Assembly (NCBI GenBank): GCA_910584745.1
Contig: CAJUDG010000001.1
Span: 62,001 to 126,000 of the forward strand
DNA length: 64,000 bases
Reading direction: 5' to 3'
DNA from: an uncultured Eubacteriales bacterium
GTDB lineage: Bacteria > Bacillota > Clostridia > Oscillospirales > Acutalibacteraceae
Below are positions 1-7,583 of the stretch, in pieces. Below the pieces are notes generated by a model. It saw nothing but the letters and a program-made list of their open reading frames with translations, searched no databases and was not told the DNA's origin. Numbering within the stretch: position 1 is the first letter of the stretch; every line of letters begins with the position of its first letter. Position numbers and translations under genes: made by a program.

Positions 1-311
1 ATGAACGCGCCCACCGTCACGTAGACAGAGCCCACCGACAGGTCTATGCCGCCGGATATGATGACGAAGGTCATGCCCAGGGCGATGATGCCGATACCCG
101 CGTTGCCCCGAAGCAGCGATATCCAGTTCTGTATCCAGTTCTGTGCCCAGGCCCCGAAGGAGTCGAAGCTGGTGTTCATGCTCAGGGCTATGGTCTGGAC
201 TATCACCATCACCGCCAGCGCTATGCCCGTGCTGAACAGGGGGTTATTGCGCCACTGGTTTTGCAGCTTTGTAAGGAGCTGCCTGCCCTTACTGTTTTGT
301 GCGTTTTCCAT
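1..311 (-). CDS. Sugar ABC transporter permease (RbsC/MglC family), 3' part outside window
   Basis: The reading frame starts at an ATG at 311 with GAGGAGG just upstream and runs off the left edge, so only about 103 N-terminal residues are visible. A first hydrophobic helix is followed by GIIALGMTFVIISGG and IDLSVGSVYV, the hallmark of the BPD_transp_2 (RbsC-type) permease family. In that family the protein forms the membrane channel of a monosaccharide importer. It lies 23 bases after the ATPase gene on the same strand, third in the order binder, ATPase, permease, so it is the operon's channel subunit. The sugar cannot be told from this fragment. Confidence 0.9.
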   Translation of the reverse strand, partial: MENAQNSKGRQLLTKLQNQWRNNPLFSTGIALAVMVIVQTIALSMNTSFDSFGAWAQNWIQNWISLLRGNAGIGIIALGMTFVIISGGIDLSVGSVYVTVGAF

Positions 312-334
312 ATGTATGCCCTCCTCTTTTCGAT

Positions 335-1813
335 TCACGCGCCTGTCGCGAGCCGCATGATCTCCTGCTCGGTTATCTCCCCGGCCTTTAGCTCTCCCTG
401 GACCCGGCCATGGTACATCACCAGCGCCCGGTCGCACAGGCGTATTATCTCCTGGGCCTCGCTGGAGAGCACTATGACCGCCACATTATTGTCCGCAAGC
501 TCAAGTATGGTGTCGTAGATGTCCTCCTTGGCGCCCACGTCCACGCCCTGGGTGGGGTTGTCGAAGATCAGCACCTTTGGCTCTGAGTTCAGCCACTTCG
601 CCAGCACCACCTTCTGCTGGTTGCCGCCGGAGAGGCTGCCTATCAGCTCCTCCTCCCCGGCCATTTTTATCTTCAGCTCCTCTTTAAGCCGCCGGAAATC
701 CCCGCGCACCCGCTCCCAGCTGATGAAGCCGCCCTTCGACTGCCGGGGCCATGTGACTATGGAGCCGTTTTCCAGGATGTTCATGTCCTTTATTATGCCG
801 TTCTCCTTGCGGTCCCTGGGCACGTAGCCTATGCCAAGCTCCACCGCCTGGCGGGTGCCGCGCACGGTTATGGGCCGGTCCTCAAGGTATACCTGCCCCT
901 GATACCTGCCGCCGCTGCCAAAGACGGCCTGGAACAGCTCGCTGCGGCCGTCGCCCAGAAGCCCCGTGAAGCCCAGCACCTCCCCCGCCCGGACGGAGAA
1001 GCTCACGTCCTCAAAATGCCGCTCCTGGGAGAGGCTTTCGGCACGCAGCACCTCGGGCCCCAGCTCCCGCTCCCGGCGCAGGGACTCGGTGCGGACCTCG
1101 TGGCCCACCATATGCCGGGCAAGCTCGTCCACGCCGGTGTCCTCCACCTTGCCGGCAGCAACCATGGAGCCGTCCCGCAGGACGGTGTACCGGTCGCATA
1201 CGGCCATGACCTCCCGGAGCTTGTGGGAGATGAACACCATGGCCACCCCCTGGCCCTTCAGGGTGCGCATCATGTCGAATACCCGGTCTATCTCCGGGTC
1301 CGTCAGGGAGGTGGTGGGCTCGTCCATGATTATTATGGAGGCCTCCATCAAAAGCGCCCTGGCTATCTCCACTATCTGCTTGTAGGAGGCGTCCAGCTCC
1401 CGCACCATCATGCGGGGGTCCAGGTCCACGTCCATGCGCTTAAATACCTCCTGGCACCGGGCGCACATGGTCTTGGCGTCCAGCAGGCCGGACTTTGACT
1501 TCAGCTCCCGGCCTATAAACATATTCTCATAGATGCAAAGGTCGTTCACCAGGTTCAGCTCCTGGTGGATGAAGGCGATACCCGCCGAAAGGGACTCCGC
1601 GGGGCTCTTGAAGCGCACCTCTCCCCCGTCCAGGGCTATCGTGCCCCGGTCCGCGGGCAGCACGCCCCCAAGGATGTTCATAAGTGTGGACTTGCCCGCG
1701 CCGTTCTCCCCCAGAAGGGCGCATATCTCGCCCGGCGATACGGCGAAGTCGATGTCCCGCAGCACGTCGTTGGCGCCGAAGGACTTGTATATGCCGCGCA
1801 TTTGAAGGGTCAT
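335..1813 (-). CDS. Sugar ABC transporter ATP-binding protein (RbsA/MglA type, two ATPase domains)
   Basis: This 492-residue protein has two ABC ATPase domains in tandem, the layout of RbsA/MglA/XylG. The first has Walker A GENGAGKST and Walker B IIIMDEPT. The second has a degenerate Walker A region (GFTGLLGDGRSE), signature LSGGNQQKV and Walker B VLIFDNPTQGVDVGAK. It would power uptake of a monosaccharide by the neighbouring permease and lipoprotein binder. I chose the ATG at 1813 because GAGGAGG lies 8-9 bases upstream; a longer frame to 1882 lacks a ribosome binding site and adds non-homologous residues. It is 84 bases downstream of the binder gene and 23 bases before the permease gene. 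Confidence 0.93.
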   Translation of the reverse strand: MTLQMRGIYKSFGANDVLRDIDFAVSPGEICALLGENGAGKSTLMNILGGVLPADRGTIALDGGEVRFKSPAESLSAGIAFIHQELNLVNDLCIYENMFIGRELKSKSGLLDAKTMCARCQEVFKRMDVDLDPRMMVRELDASYKQIVEIARALLMEASIIIMDEPTTSLTDPEIDRVFDMMRTLKGQGVAMVFISHKLREVMAVCDRYTVLRDGSMVAAGKVEDTGVDELARHMVGHEVRTESLRRERELGPEVLRAESLSQERHFEDVSFSVRAGEVLGFTGLLGDGRSELFQAVFGSGGRYQGQVYLEDRPITVRGTRQAVELGIGYVPRDRKENGIIKDMNILENGSIVTWPRQSKGGFISWERVRGDFRRLKEELKIKMAGEEELIGSLSGGNQQKVVLAKWLNSEPKVLIFDNPTQGVDVGAKEDIYDTILELADNNVAVIVLSSEAQEIIRLCDRALVMYHGRVQGELKAGEITEQEIMRLATGA

Positions 1814-1841
1814 ACCCGAAACCTCCTCTATAATCCACAGA

Positions 1842-1869
1842 AAGGCTATGACGTGTGCGCCATAGCCTT
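1842..1869 (-). promoter_or_regulatory. Intercistronic hairpin between binder and ATPase genes
   Basis: AAGGCTATG (1842-1850) and CATAGCCTT (1861-1869) form a perfect 9-bp stem with a 10-base loop, in the 84-base gap after the binding-protein gene. No T-run follows it on the coding strand, so it is better read as a partial terminator or mRNA-stabilising stem. Such stems commonly allow more binding protein than membrane components to be made; that role is inference here. Confidence 0.6.
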
Positions 1870-1897
1870 CTGCTCCGGTCAATTCAAAGCTTATTCA

Positions 1898-2950
1898 TCA
1901 GTAGGGGGACTTCTCGTCCAGGTGATCCGCGCAGTTCTCCCGGTCCACGATGGTGGTGGGGATGATCTTCTCCTTGTCGGGGCTCTCACCCTTCAGAAGG
2001 GCCACGGCCACGTCCACAGCGTCCTTGACCATGTCGGGGCTGTAAAGGGCGGACTGGATCCAGATGTTCTCGTTCTCGGGCATCATCTTGAAGTACTCCT
2101 GGCACCCGCCGCCGCCGGTGACCACCTTGATGTCTGTGCGCTTGGCCTCCTCAATGGCCTGGAGCACGCCGATAGAGGTCTCGTCGTCCATGGAGAACAC
2201 GGCGTCGATCTGAGAGTTGGCGTTCAAAATGTCGGCAAAGTCCTTCAGGCCCGCCTCACGGGTGAACTGGGTGGAGTAGTAGGATATCTCCATGTCGGGG
2301 GCGATCTCCTTGATCTTCTCGTCAAAGCCCTTCTTGCGAAGTTCAGAGACGGAGCCGGAGGAGGGAACCTCCAGGACCACCACCTTGCCGGTGGTGCCGA
2401 TCTTGTCAACGATGTACTGGGCGCTCTGGGTGCCCATGTCCACGTTGTCGCCGGCCACATGGTAGACGCCGTCCACATCGATGACGATGTCAAAGTTGAC
2501 AACCTGTATGCCCTCGTCTATAAGGCCCTTGATGGGGTCCTCCATGCCCTCCCACTGGGGGAAGGCCACGACGGCCTGGGCGCCCCAGGTCTTCAGCTCG
2601 TCGATCTGGTTTGTCATCTCCTCGGCGTTGTTGCTGGTCAGCAGCTTGTACTCGACGGTGTCGGCGAGCTCCTTGCAGCGGGCCTCGGCGTGATAGGCAA
2701 CGCCGGCCACCCAGCCGTGGGTAACGGCGGGAGCCAGGATGCCCACCTTGAACTTCTCGCCGGAAGCGGTCTCGCTGGACTCAGCGGAACTCTCGGAGCT
2801 GCTCTCGTCGGAGCTGCTGCCCGCATCAGATGAGACCTCGCTGCTGGAACCGGCGCCGCTCTCGCTGGAGCTGCCGGCGTCGTTGCCGCAGGCTGCGAAG
2901 CAGCCAACGATCAGCGTAAGGACCAGCAGCAGGGAAATGATTTTCTTCAT
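1898..2950 (-). CDS. Sugar-binding lipoprotein of ABC importer (periplasmic-binding-protein type 1 fold)
   Basis: A 350-residue secreted solute-binding protein. A Lys-Lys N-terminus, a hydrophobic segment and a lipobox FAAC with Cys21 indicate lipid anchoring. A serine/glutamate-rich linker (about residues 25-65) follows, as is common in clostridial binders. From about residue 68 (KVGILAPAVTHGWVAG) to the end it matches the Peripla_BP_4/RbsB-like fold, with an INALE-type Asp pair region around VVNFDIVIDVDG. AAGGAGG lies upstream of the ATG at 2950. It is the first gene of the importer operon and should define the substrate, which I cannot deduce. Confidence 0.92.
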   Translation of the reverse strand: MKKIISLLLVLTLIVGCFAACGNDAGSSSESGAGSSSEVSSDAGSSSDESSSESSAESSETASGEKFKVGILAPAVTHGWVAGVAYHAEARCKELADTVEYKLLTSNNAEEMTNQIDELKTWGAQAVVAFPQWEGMEDPIKGLIDEGIQVVNFDIVIDVDGVYHVAGDNVDMGTQSAQYIVDKIGTTGKVVVLEVPSSGSVSELRKKGFDEKIKEIAPDMEISYYSTQFTREAGLKDFADILNANSQIDAVFSMDDETSIGVLQAIEEAKRTDIKVVTGGGGCQEYFKMMPENENIWIQSALYSPDMVKDAVDVAVALLKGESPDKEKIIPTTIVDRENCADHLDEKSPY

Positions 2951-3021
2951 GCTTGTTTTCCTCCTTGGTACATATTTACTCGAATTTATCTGCGCACGGC
3001 TTCTTCCGTACGTCCGGGCAC

Positions 3022-3050
3022 ATTATAACACCCTTAAATAAAAAAAGCAA
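3022..3050 (-). promoter_or_regulatory. Promoter of the sugar ABC operon
   Basis: On the minus strand TTGCTT (3050-3045) and TATAAT (3027-3022) are separated by 17 bases and point toward the binding-protein gene at 2950. The -10 is perfect and the -35 matches at four of six positions. The region is AT-rich relative to the flanking genes. Confidence 0.65.
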
Positions 3051-3078
3051 GAGGTTAATTTTAAATATTTTCCTCCCC

Positions 3079-3108
3079 TTGACATCTGCAGCGGTCGGGA
3101 CCTATAAT
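3079..3108 (+). promoter_or_regulatory. Sigma-A-type promoter of the VOC/PHP/NagZ cluster
   Basis: Perfect TTGACA (3079-3084) and TATAAT (3103-3108) are separated by 18 bases, 36 bases upstream of the first gene of the plus-strand cluster. It is back to back with the ABC operon promoter. Confidence 0.85.
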
Positions 3109-3112
3109 GTAG

Positions 3113-3133
3113 TCGGACCAGAATACTGTCCGA
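3113..3133. promoter_or_regulatory. Operator-like inverted repeat just downstream of the promoter
   Basis: TCGGAC (3113-3118) and GTCCGA (3128-3133) are perfect inverted arms separated by 9 bases. They begin 5 bases after the -10 box, so they overlap the likely transcription start. This placement fits a repressor operator. The regulator is not in view. Confidence 0.5.
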
Positions 3134-3146
3134 AAGGAGAAAAGTG

Positions 3147-3587
3147 ATGGATAAAAGCAGGCTTGAGGTGATACCATATCTGTCGTTCAGCGGGGACTGC
3201 GAACAGGCGCTTGAGGTTTACATAAGGGCCTTCGGCGGGGAAGTAATTTACATTTCCCGCTGGTCAGAGGAGAACTGCGAAAGCCCCGAACAGGCCGGCA
3301 AGGTCATGCACGCGGAGTTCCGTATCGGCTGCACCCGTATGTCCGGCGGGGACTCCTTTGAAAAAAAGGGGCCGAATACTAACATAAAGCTCATGGTTCA
3401 TATGGGTTCTACGGAAGAGGCGGAGAATGCCATATCGGCGCTTCTGGAGGGCGGCGGCGAGGTCTTATGGCCCCTTCGCCCCCACCCCGCCCCGGACGAC
3501 GCCGGGTGCGGCTCCGGCACAAGGGACCCCTTCGGCTATACCTGGATAATAACCTGCCCAAACCCGGAATATAAGGAGGATAAATAG
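3147..3587 (+). CDS. PhnB-like VOC (glyoxalase-fold) protein
   Basis: A 146-residue single-domain protein. The start MDKSRLEVIPYLSFSGDCEQA and the end GTRDPFGYTWIITCPNP are typical of PhnB-type members of the vicinal oxygen chelate family. These are metal-binding dimers, and many have unknown substrates. AAGGAGA at 3134-3140 supports the ATG at 3147; a GTG one codon earlier is possible. It is the first gene after a strong promoter, one base before the PHP gene, so co-transcription is likely. A specific function (lyase, resistance or binding) cannot be assigned. Confidence 0.85.
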   Translation: MDKSRLEVIPYLSFSGDCEQALEVYIRAFGGEVIYISRWSEENCESPEQAGKVMHAEFRIGCTRMSGGDSFEKKGPNTNIKLMVHMGSTEEAENAISALLEGGGEVLWPLRPHPAPDDAGCGSGTRDPFGYTWIITCPNPEYKEDK

Positions 3588-3588
3588 C

Positions 3589-4542
3589 ATGAGAGACCAG
3601 ATACTTCTGCCCGAGACCGGCCTGTATAAGGCAAATCTCCACTGTCACACCACCGTTTCAGACGGCAGGCTTACGCCCGAGGAGATAAAGGAGCTGTATA
3701 TGTCAGAGGGCTACTCCATCGTAGCCTATACCGACCACAGGGAATACGTCTGGCACAAGGAGCTGGACGACGAAAACTTCCTGGCCCTGCCCTCTATGGA
3801 GGCGGACCTCACCGAAAAGGGCGACTACTGGCCCATAGAGCGCACCTTCCATTTCAACCTCTATGATACCCGGCCCTCAAAGGACCGGGAGGGCGGTGAC
3901 TATATGCCCCACTGCGACTATCACGATAAGGCCGGTATCAACGAATACATAGCCCGCATGGTACAGGAGGGCTTCCTGGTCTGCTATAACCACCCCTACT
4001 GGTCATTGCAGGACGTTACGGACTACTGCGATCTTGAGGGGCTTTTCGCTATGGAGATATATAACCACGGCTCAGAGCTTGAGGGCATGTACGGCTTCAG
4101 CCCCCAGGCCTATGACGAGATGTTAAGGTCCGGCCAGCGCATATACTGCGTGGCCGCCGACGACAACCATAACGTCTTCCCCAAGGGGGACGTACAGTTC
4201 GACGCTCTTGGGGGGTGCACCTATATCGCGGCGGAGAGCCTGACCCAGGAGAGCGTTATAGACGCCCTTAAAAACGGCCGCTTCTACTGGTCCACAGGAC
4301 CGAAGCTTCTGGGGATGGAGATAAGTGACGATGTGCTGAGGGTGAAGTGCTCGCCTGTTGAGAAGCTGTATGTGATACAAAACGGCAGGAACTATTACCG
4401 CAAGACGGTACGCCCCGGCGAGAGCTTCACAGAGGCGGAGTTCAAGCTCAGCGGCCAGGAGGGCTGGTTCCGGGTGGAGATAAGGGACGCCCGGGGGCAG
4501 GCTGCCGGCAGCAGGGCCTACTTCACGGACGAGCTGCAGTGA
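3589..4542 (+). CDS. PHP-domain metal-dependent phosphoesterase
   Basis: A 317-residue protein with the PHP motif series: NLHCHTTVSDG (HxH motif, about residue 17), VAYTDHREYV (about residue 44), CYNHPYWSLQDV (about residue 132) and AADDNHNVF (about residue 185). PHP domains bind two or three metal ions and hydrolyse phosphate esters; stand-alone members of this kind act on small phosphorylated substrates. AAGGAGG precedes the ATG. Its stop overlaps the GTG start of the next gene by four bases (GTGA), which implies translational coupling with the cell-wall glycosidase. The substrate is unknown. Confidence 0.85.
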   Translation: MRDQILLPETGLYKANLHCHTTVSDGRLTPEEIKELYMSEGYSIVAYTDHREYVWHKELDDENFLALPSMEADLTEKGDYWPIERTFHFNLYDTRPSKDREGGDYMPHCDYHDKAGINEYIARMVQEGFLVCYNHPYWSLQDVTDYCDLEGLFAMEIYNHGSELEGMYGFSPQAYDEMLRSGQRIYCVAADDNHNVFPKGDVQFDALGGCTYIAAESLTQESVIDALKNGRFYWSTGPKLLGMEISDDVLRVKCSPVEKLYVIQNGRNYYRKTVRPGESFTEAEFKLSGQEGWFRVEIRDARGQAAGSRAYFTDELQ

Positions 4543-6224
4543 AACGGAAAAAGAGGGCGATTTCGCTCATACTTACAGCGGCAGTGATTCTGGCGGCGGT
4601 CATTCTGCCGGTTCCGGCGGTATCGCTTGAGGATATCCCCTTTGCCGACGTGCGCCCCGACGACTGGTACTATGAGGCGGTCTCATACGCCCGGGAGGCC
4701 GGGCTCATGAACGGGACCGGGGGCGGTAAATTCTCGCCGGGCTCCCCCATGACCCGCGGGATGTTCGTGCAGGTGCTGTCCAGCATGGCCGGGGCGGACT
4801 GCTCAGGCTGCACACTCCGGCACTTTGCGGACGTGAGCCCCGGCAGATGGTATTTCGGCGCGGTAGAATGGGCCGCCGGCTGCGGCGTCACCAGCGGCAC
4901 CGGGAAGTTCGTCTTTAGCCCCGAGGGGCTGATAACCCGCGAGCAGATCGCCGCCCTGCTGTATCGGTTTGCCGTGGCAACGGGCAATGATACCTCTATG
5001 GGGGGCATTGCTGCCGGGTTCCCGGACCGCGATAAGGTCTCCTCCTACGCCCGCGAGGCCGTGGACTGGGCCGTAAGCCACGGACTTCTAAAGGGGAGCG
5101 GCGGGCTGCTAAAGCCCAGGGACAACGCCACCCGCGCCCAGGCGGCCCAGATATTTTACAGCGCCAGGGAGCTCTTTCCGAATAAGGAGATCATATCGGA
5201 GCCGGTGGAGCTGCCCCTGCCGGACGAGCTGGAGATAAGGCTTTACGGCATGAGCCTTGGGGAAAAGGTTGGCCAGTTGTTTCTGCCGAGATACCCGGGG
5301 GCGGATTCGGCGCAGTCCATGACGAAGAAGTACGCTCCGGCGGGGTATATGTTCTTTGAAAAGGACTTTCAGGGCAAGACAAAGGCCCAGGTGCGGGACA
5401 TGACAGCCAGGTGCCAGAGCTCCTCAAAGACCCCCATGCTCCTGGCTACCGACGAGGAGGGCGGCACGGTGGTCCGGATCAGCAGCAACCCGGAGCTTGC
5501 GCCAAAGCCCTTTGACTCCCCCGGAAATATCTATCGCAGCGGCGGGCTGCCGGGCCTTATTGAGGATACCAGATCCAAGTCCCGGCTGCTGCTGGATCTG
5601 GGGATCAACCTGAACCTTGCCCCTGTATGCGACGTGTCCACGGACCCCGGCGACTTCATCTATAAGCGTAGCCTGGGGCTCCCGGCCGGGGACAGCGCCG
5701 CGGCTGTTGCCGCCATGGTGCAGGCTATGGAAGAGGAAGGCATATCGGGTTCCCTGAAGCATTTCCCGGGTTATGGGAACAATAAGGACACCCATACCGG
5801 CGTCTCTATAGACAAGAGACCATATGAGCAGTTCCTAAAAGAGGATTTTCTCCCCTTTGGGTCCGGCATTGAGGCCGGGGCCCCGGCGGTGATGGTTTCG
5901 CACAATATCATCCAGTGCATGGACGGCTCGCGGCCCGCCTCGCTGTCGGGGGCGGTGCACAGGGTGCTGCGGGAGGAGATAGGCTTTGAGGGCGTTATCA
6001 TGACCGACGACCTCTCGATGGGCGCCGTCAGGCTCTACACCGGCGGGAAGTCTCCTGCCGTGGAGGCCTTCCGGGCCGGGAACGACCTGCTGCTCACCAC
6101 CGACCTGGCCGCCGACTATGACGCGCTGCTGGGGGCGGCAAAGAGCGGCAAGGTCCCGGTTGTGGATATCGAGGCCTCGGCCATGCGCATTTTAAAGTGG
6201 AAAGCCAGCAAGGGCCTGCTTTAG
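4539..6224 (+). CDS. Surface-anchored NagZ-type beta-N-acetylhexosaminidase (3 SLH domains + GH3)
   Basis: A 561-residue secreted protein starting at GTG 4539, within the stop of the PHP gene. It has an N-terminal signal or anchor helix (about residues 5-27). Three S-layer homology repeats follow (about residues 33-80, 97-145 and 160-205; FADV..DDWYY, FADVSPGRWYF and FPDRDKVSSYA). A GH3 domain of NagZ type spans about residues 230-560. The NagZ signature KHFPGYGNNKDTH is intact, including the Asp-x-His dyad that serves as general acid/base, as is MTDDLSMGAV with the nucleophile Asp. NagZ removes terminal GlcNAc from muropeptides. The SLH domains would place it on the cell wall, consistent with outside turnover of peptidoglycan or glycans. 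Confidence 0.88.
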   Translation: MKRKKRAISLILTAAVILAAVILPVPAVSLEDIPFADVRPDDWYYEAVSYAREAGLMNGTGGGKFSPGSPMTRGMFVQVLSSMAGADCSGCTLRHFADVSPGRWYFGAVEWAAGCGVTSGTGKFVFSPEGLITREQIAALLYRFAVATGNDTSMGGIAAGFPDRDKVSSYAREAVDWAVSHGLLKGSGGLLKPRDNATRAQAAQIFYSARELFPNKEIISEPVELPLPDELEIRLYGMSLGEKVGQLFLPRYPGADSAQSMTKKYAPAGYMFFEKDFQGKTKAQVRDMTARCQSSSKTPMLLATDEEGGTVVRISSNPELAPKPFDSPGNIYRSGGLPGLIEDTRSKSRLLLDLGINLNLAPVCDVSTDPGDFIYKRSLGLPAGDSAAAVAAMVQAMEEEGISGSLKHFPGYGNNKDTHTGVSIDKRPYEQFLKEDFLPFGSGIEAGAPAVMVSHNIIQCMDGSRPASLSGAVHRVLREEIGFEGVIMTDDLSMGAVRLYTGGKSPAVEAFRAGNDLLLTTDLAADYDALLGAAKSGKVPVVDIEASAMRILKWKASKGLL

Positions 6225-6246
6225 CCCTGGGCATCCTTGGAGAGTA

Positions 6247-6280
6247 AAAGGTCCGGGTAAACAAATTTACCCGGACCTTT
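6247..6280. terminator. Bidirectional terminator between convergent genes
   Basis: A 15-bp perfect stem, AAAGGTCCGGGTAAA (6247-6261) with TTTACCCGGACCTTT (6266-6280) and loop CAAA, fills the 57-base gap between the NagZ gene and the convergent desulfidase gene. The A/T ends of the arms give a U-tract in both directions. Confidence 0.9.
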
Positions 6281-6281
6281 A

Positions 6282-7562
6282 TCAGTCGCAGCGCTCCGTC
6301 ATTATCCGCAAAATAGTGCGGTCAGTCTCATACATCCCCTCTTTTGCAAGCATCCCGATATTGGCGATGGTATCGTCCACCCCGTGGGTAACGATGCCGT
6401 CGCCGCTTTTAAATTCCTGGCTGGCCTTATACATATGATAGCCCAGTATCCCCGCGTCCACGCTGGCGGCTATCTTCGCCGCGCAGGAGGGCTTCGCACC
6501 GTCGCAGATGGTGCCGCTGATTATGGCCACGGCGTTCACCACCGTATGGGCCACGGCGGTAAAGCTGCCGTCCAGCATATAGGCGATTCCGGCCCCGGCC
6601 CCCACTCCCGCGCTCACCGCCCCGCAGTAGGCCGAGAGCCTGCCTATCCCGCTCTTTTGCTGTATGGTCACAAGGTCGCTGACCAGCAGCGAGCGGTATA
6701 ATTTTTCCTTTGGAAAGCCGTAGTGCTCCGCGTACTTCACCACCGGCACCGAGGCCGTTATGCCCTGGTTTCCCGAGCCCGAGAGTATCACCACCGGCAT
6801 CTCGCAGCCGCTCATGCGCGCGTCGCTTCCGGCGGCGGCCCAGGCCTTTGCCTCGGTCTTCACGTCCTCCGGGTAGTTCTCAAGGAGCACCGAGCCGATA
6901 TTGGCCCCCCAGCTGCCCGCAAGTCCCTCCCAGGCTATGGCCGTGTTGCACTCCACCTGCTGCTCCAGAAGGCACTCCACCTCTGAGAGGTCCGCCGTGT
7001 CCGCAAACTCTATTATGTCCTCCACCCGCATAAAGCCCCTGTCGGTCATGCTGTCGTCCGGGGAGTCGCTGGCGGGCTTCTCCAGAAGCACCCTGCCGTC
7101 CAGCTCCTCCCGGACGATATTGCTGTGGCTGTTGGCTATCTGCACAAGGGCCATATGCCCCCCGGCCCAGCCCGTAAGGCAGATGTCCAGAAGCCTCGGG
7201 GTCTCGGCGCATATCACCTCGATGGGCGCCTTCTCCATATACTCCCCGATATCCCGGTGCTTCTCCTCCGGCACGCAGGCTATCACCTGCAATTTCATGT
7301 CCGGGTCCCCGGCCGCTACGCCTGCGGCGACGGCGGCCTTTATGCCCTTTTTGCCGCCGGTATTCGGCACCACCACGCTCTTTACGTTCTTGATGATGTT
7401 CCCCGAGACCCTGGCCTCTATGCGCTCGGGCGCCGCCCCCAGCACCTGCCTCAGCCTTGCCGCGCAGTAGGCCAGGGCGATGGGCTCCGTGCAGCCGGTG
7501 GCAGGGACCAGCTCCTCCCTGAGGATGGATATGTACGCGTTTTTGACCTGCTCAGTGATCAT
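6282..7562 (-). CDS. L-cysteine desulfidase-like / serine dehydratase alpha-type enzyme (UPF0597, CyuA-like)
   Basis: A 426-residue protein. The N-terminal motif VPATGCTEPIALAYCAA, plus VVVPNTGG, SGSGNQGITASVPV and a late GTICDGAKPSCAAK, are hallmarks of the UPF0597 / serine dehydratase alpha family. In it, conserved cysteines bind an oxygen-sensitive iron-sulfur cluster. Archaeal and enterobacterial members break L-cysteine into pyruvate, ammonia and sulfide. Full length, with a purine-rich GGGAGGGAG site before the ATG. It has its own terminator downstream and lies 21 bases after the zinc-ribbon gene, so the two may be co-transcribed. Confidence 0.85.
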   Translation of the reverse strand: MITEQVKNAYISILREELVPATGCTEPIALAYCAARLRQVLGAAPERIEARVSGNIIKNVKSVVVPNTGGKKGIKAAVAAGVAAGDPDMKLQVIACVPEEKHRDIGEYMEKAPIEVICAETPRLLDICLTGWAGGHMALVQIANSHSNIVREELDGRVLLEKPASDSPDDSMTDRGFMRVEDIIEFADTADLSEVECLLEQQVECNTAIAWEGLAGSWGANIGSVLLENYPEDVKTEAKAWAAAGSDARMSGCEMPVVILSGSGNQGITASVPVVKYAEHYGFPKEKLYRSLLVSDLVTIQQKSGIGRLSAYCGAVSAGVGAGAGIAYMLDGSFTAVAHTVVNAVAIISGTICDGAKPSCAAKIAASVDAGILGYHMYKASQEFKSGDGIVTHGVDDTIANIGMLAKEGMYETDRTILRIMTERCD

Positions 7563-7583
7563 GGTTTCTCCCTCCCCTGTGCA

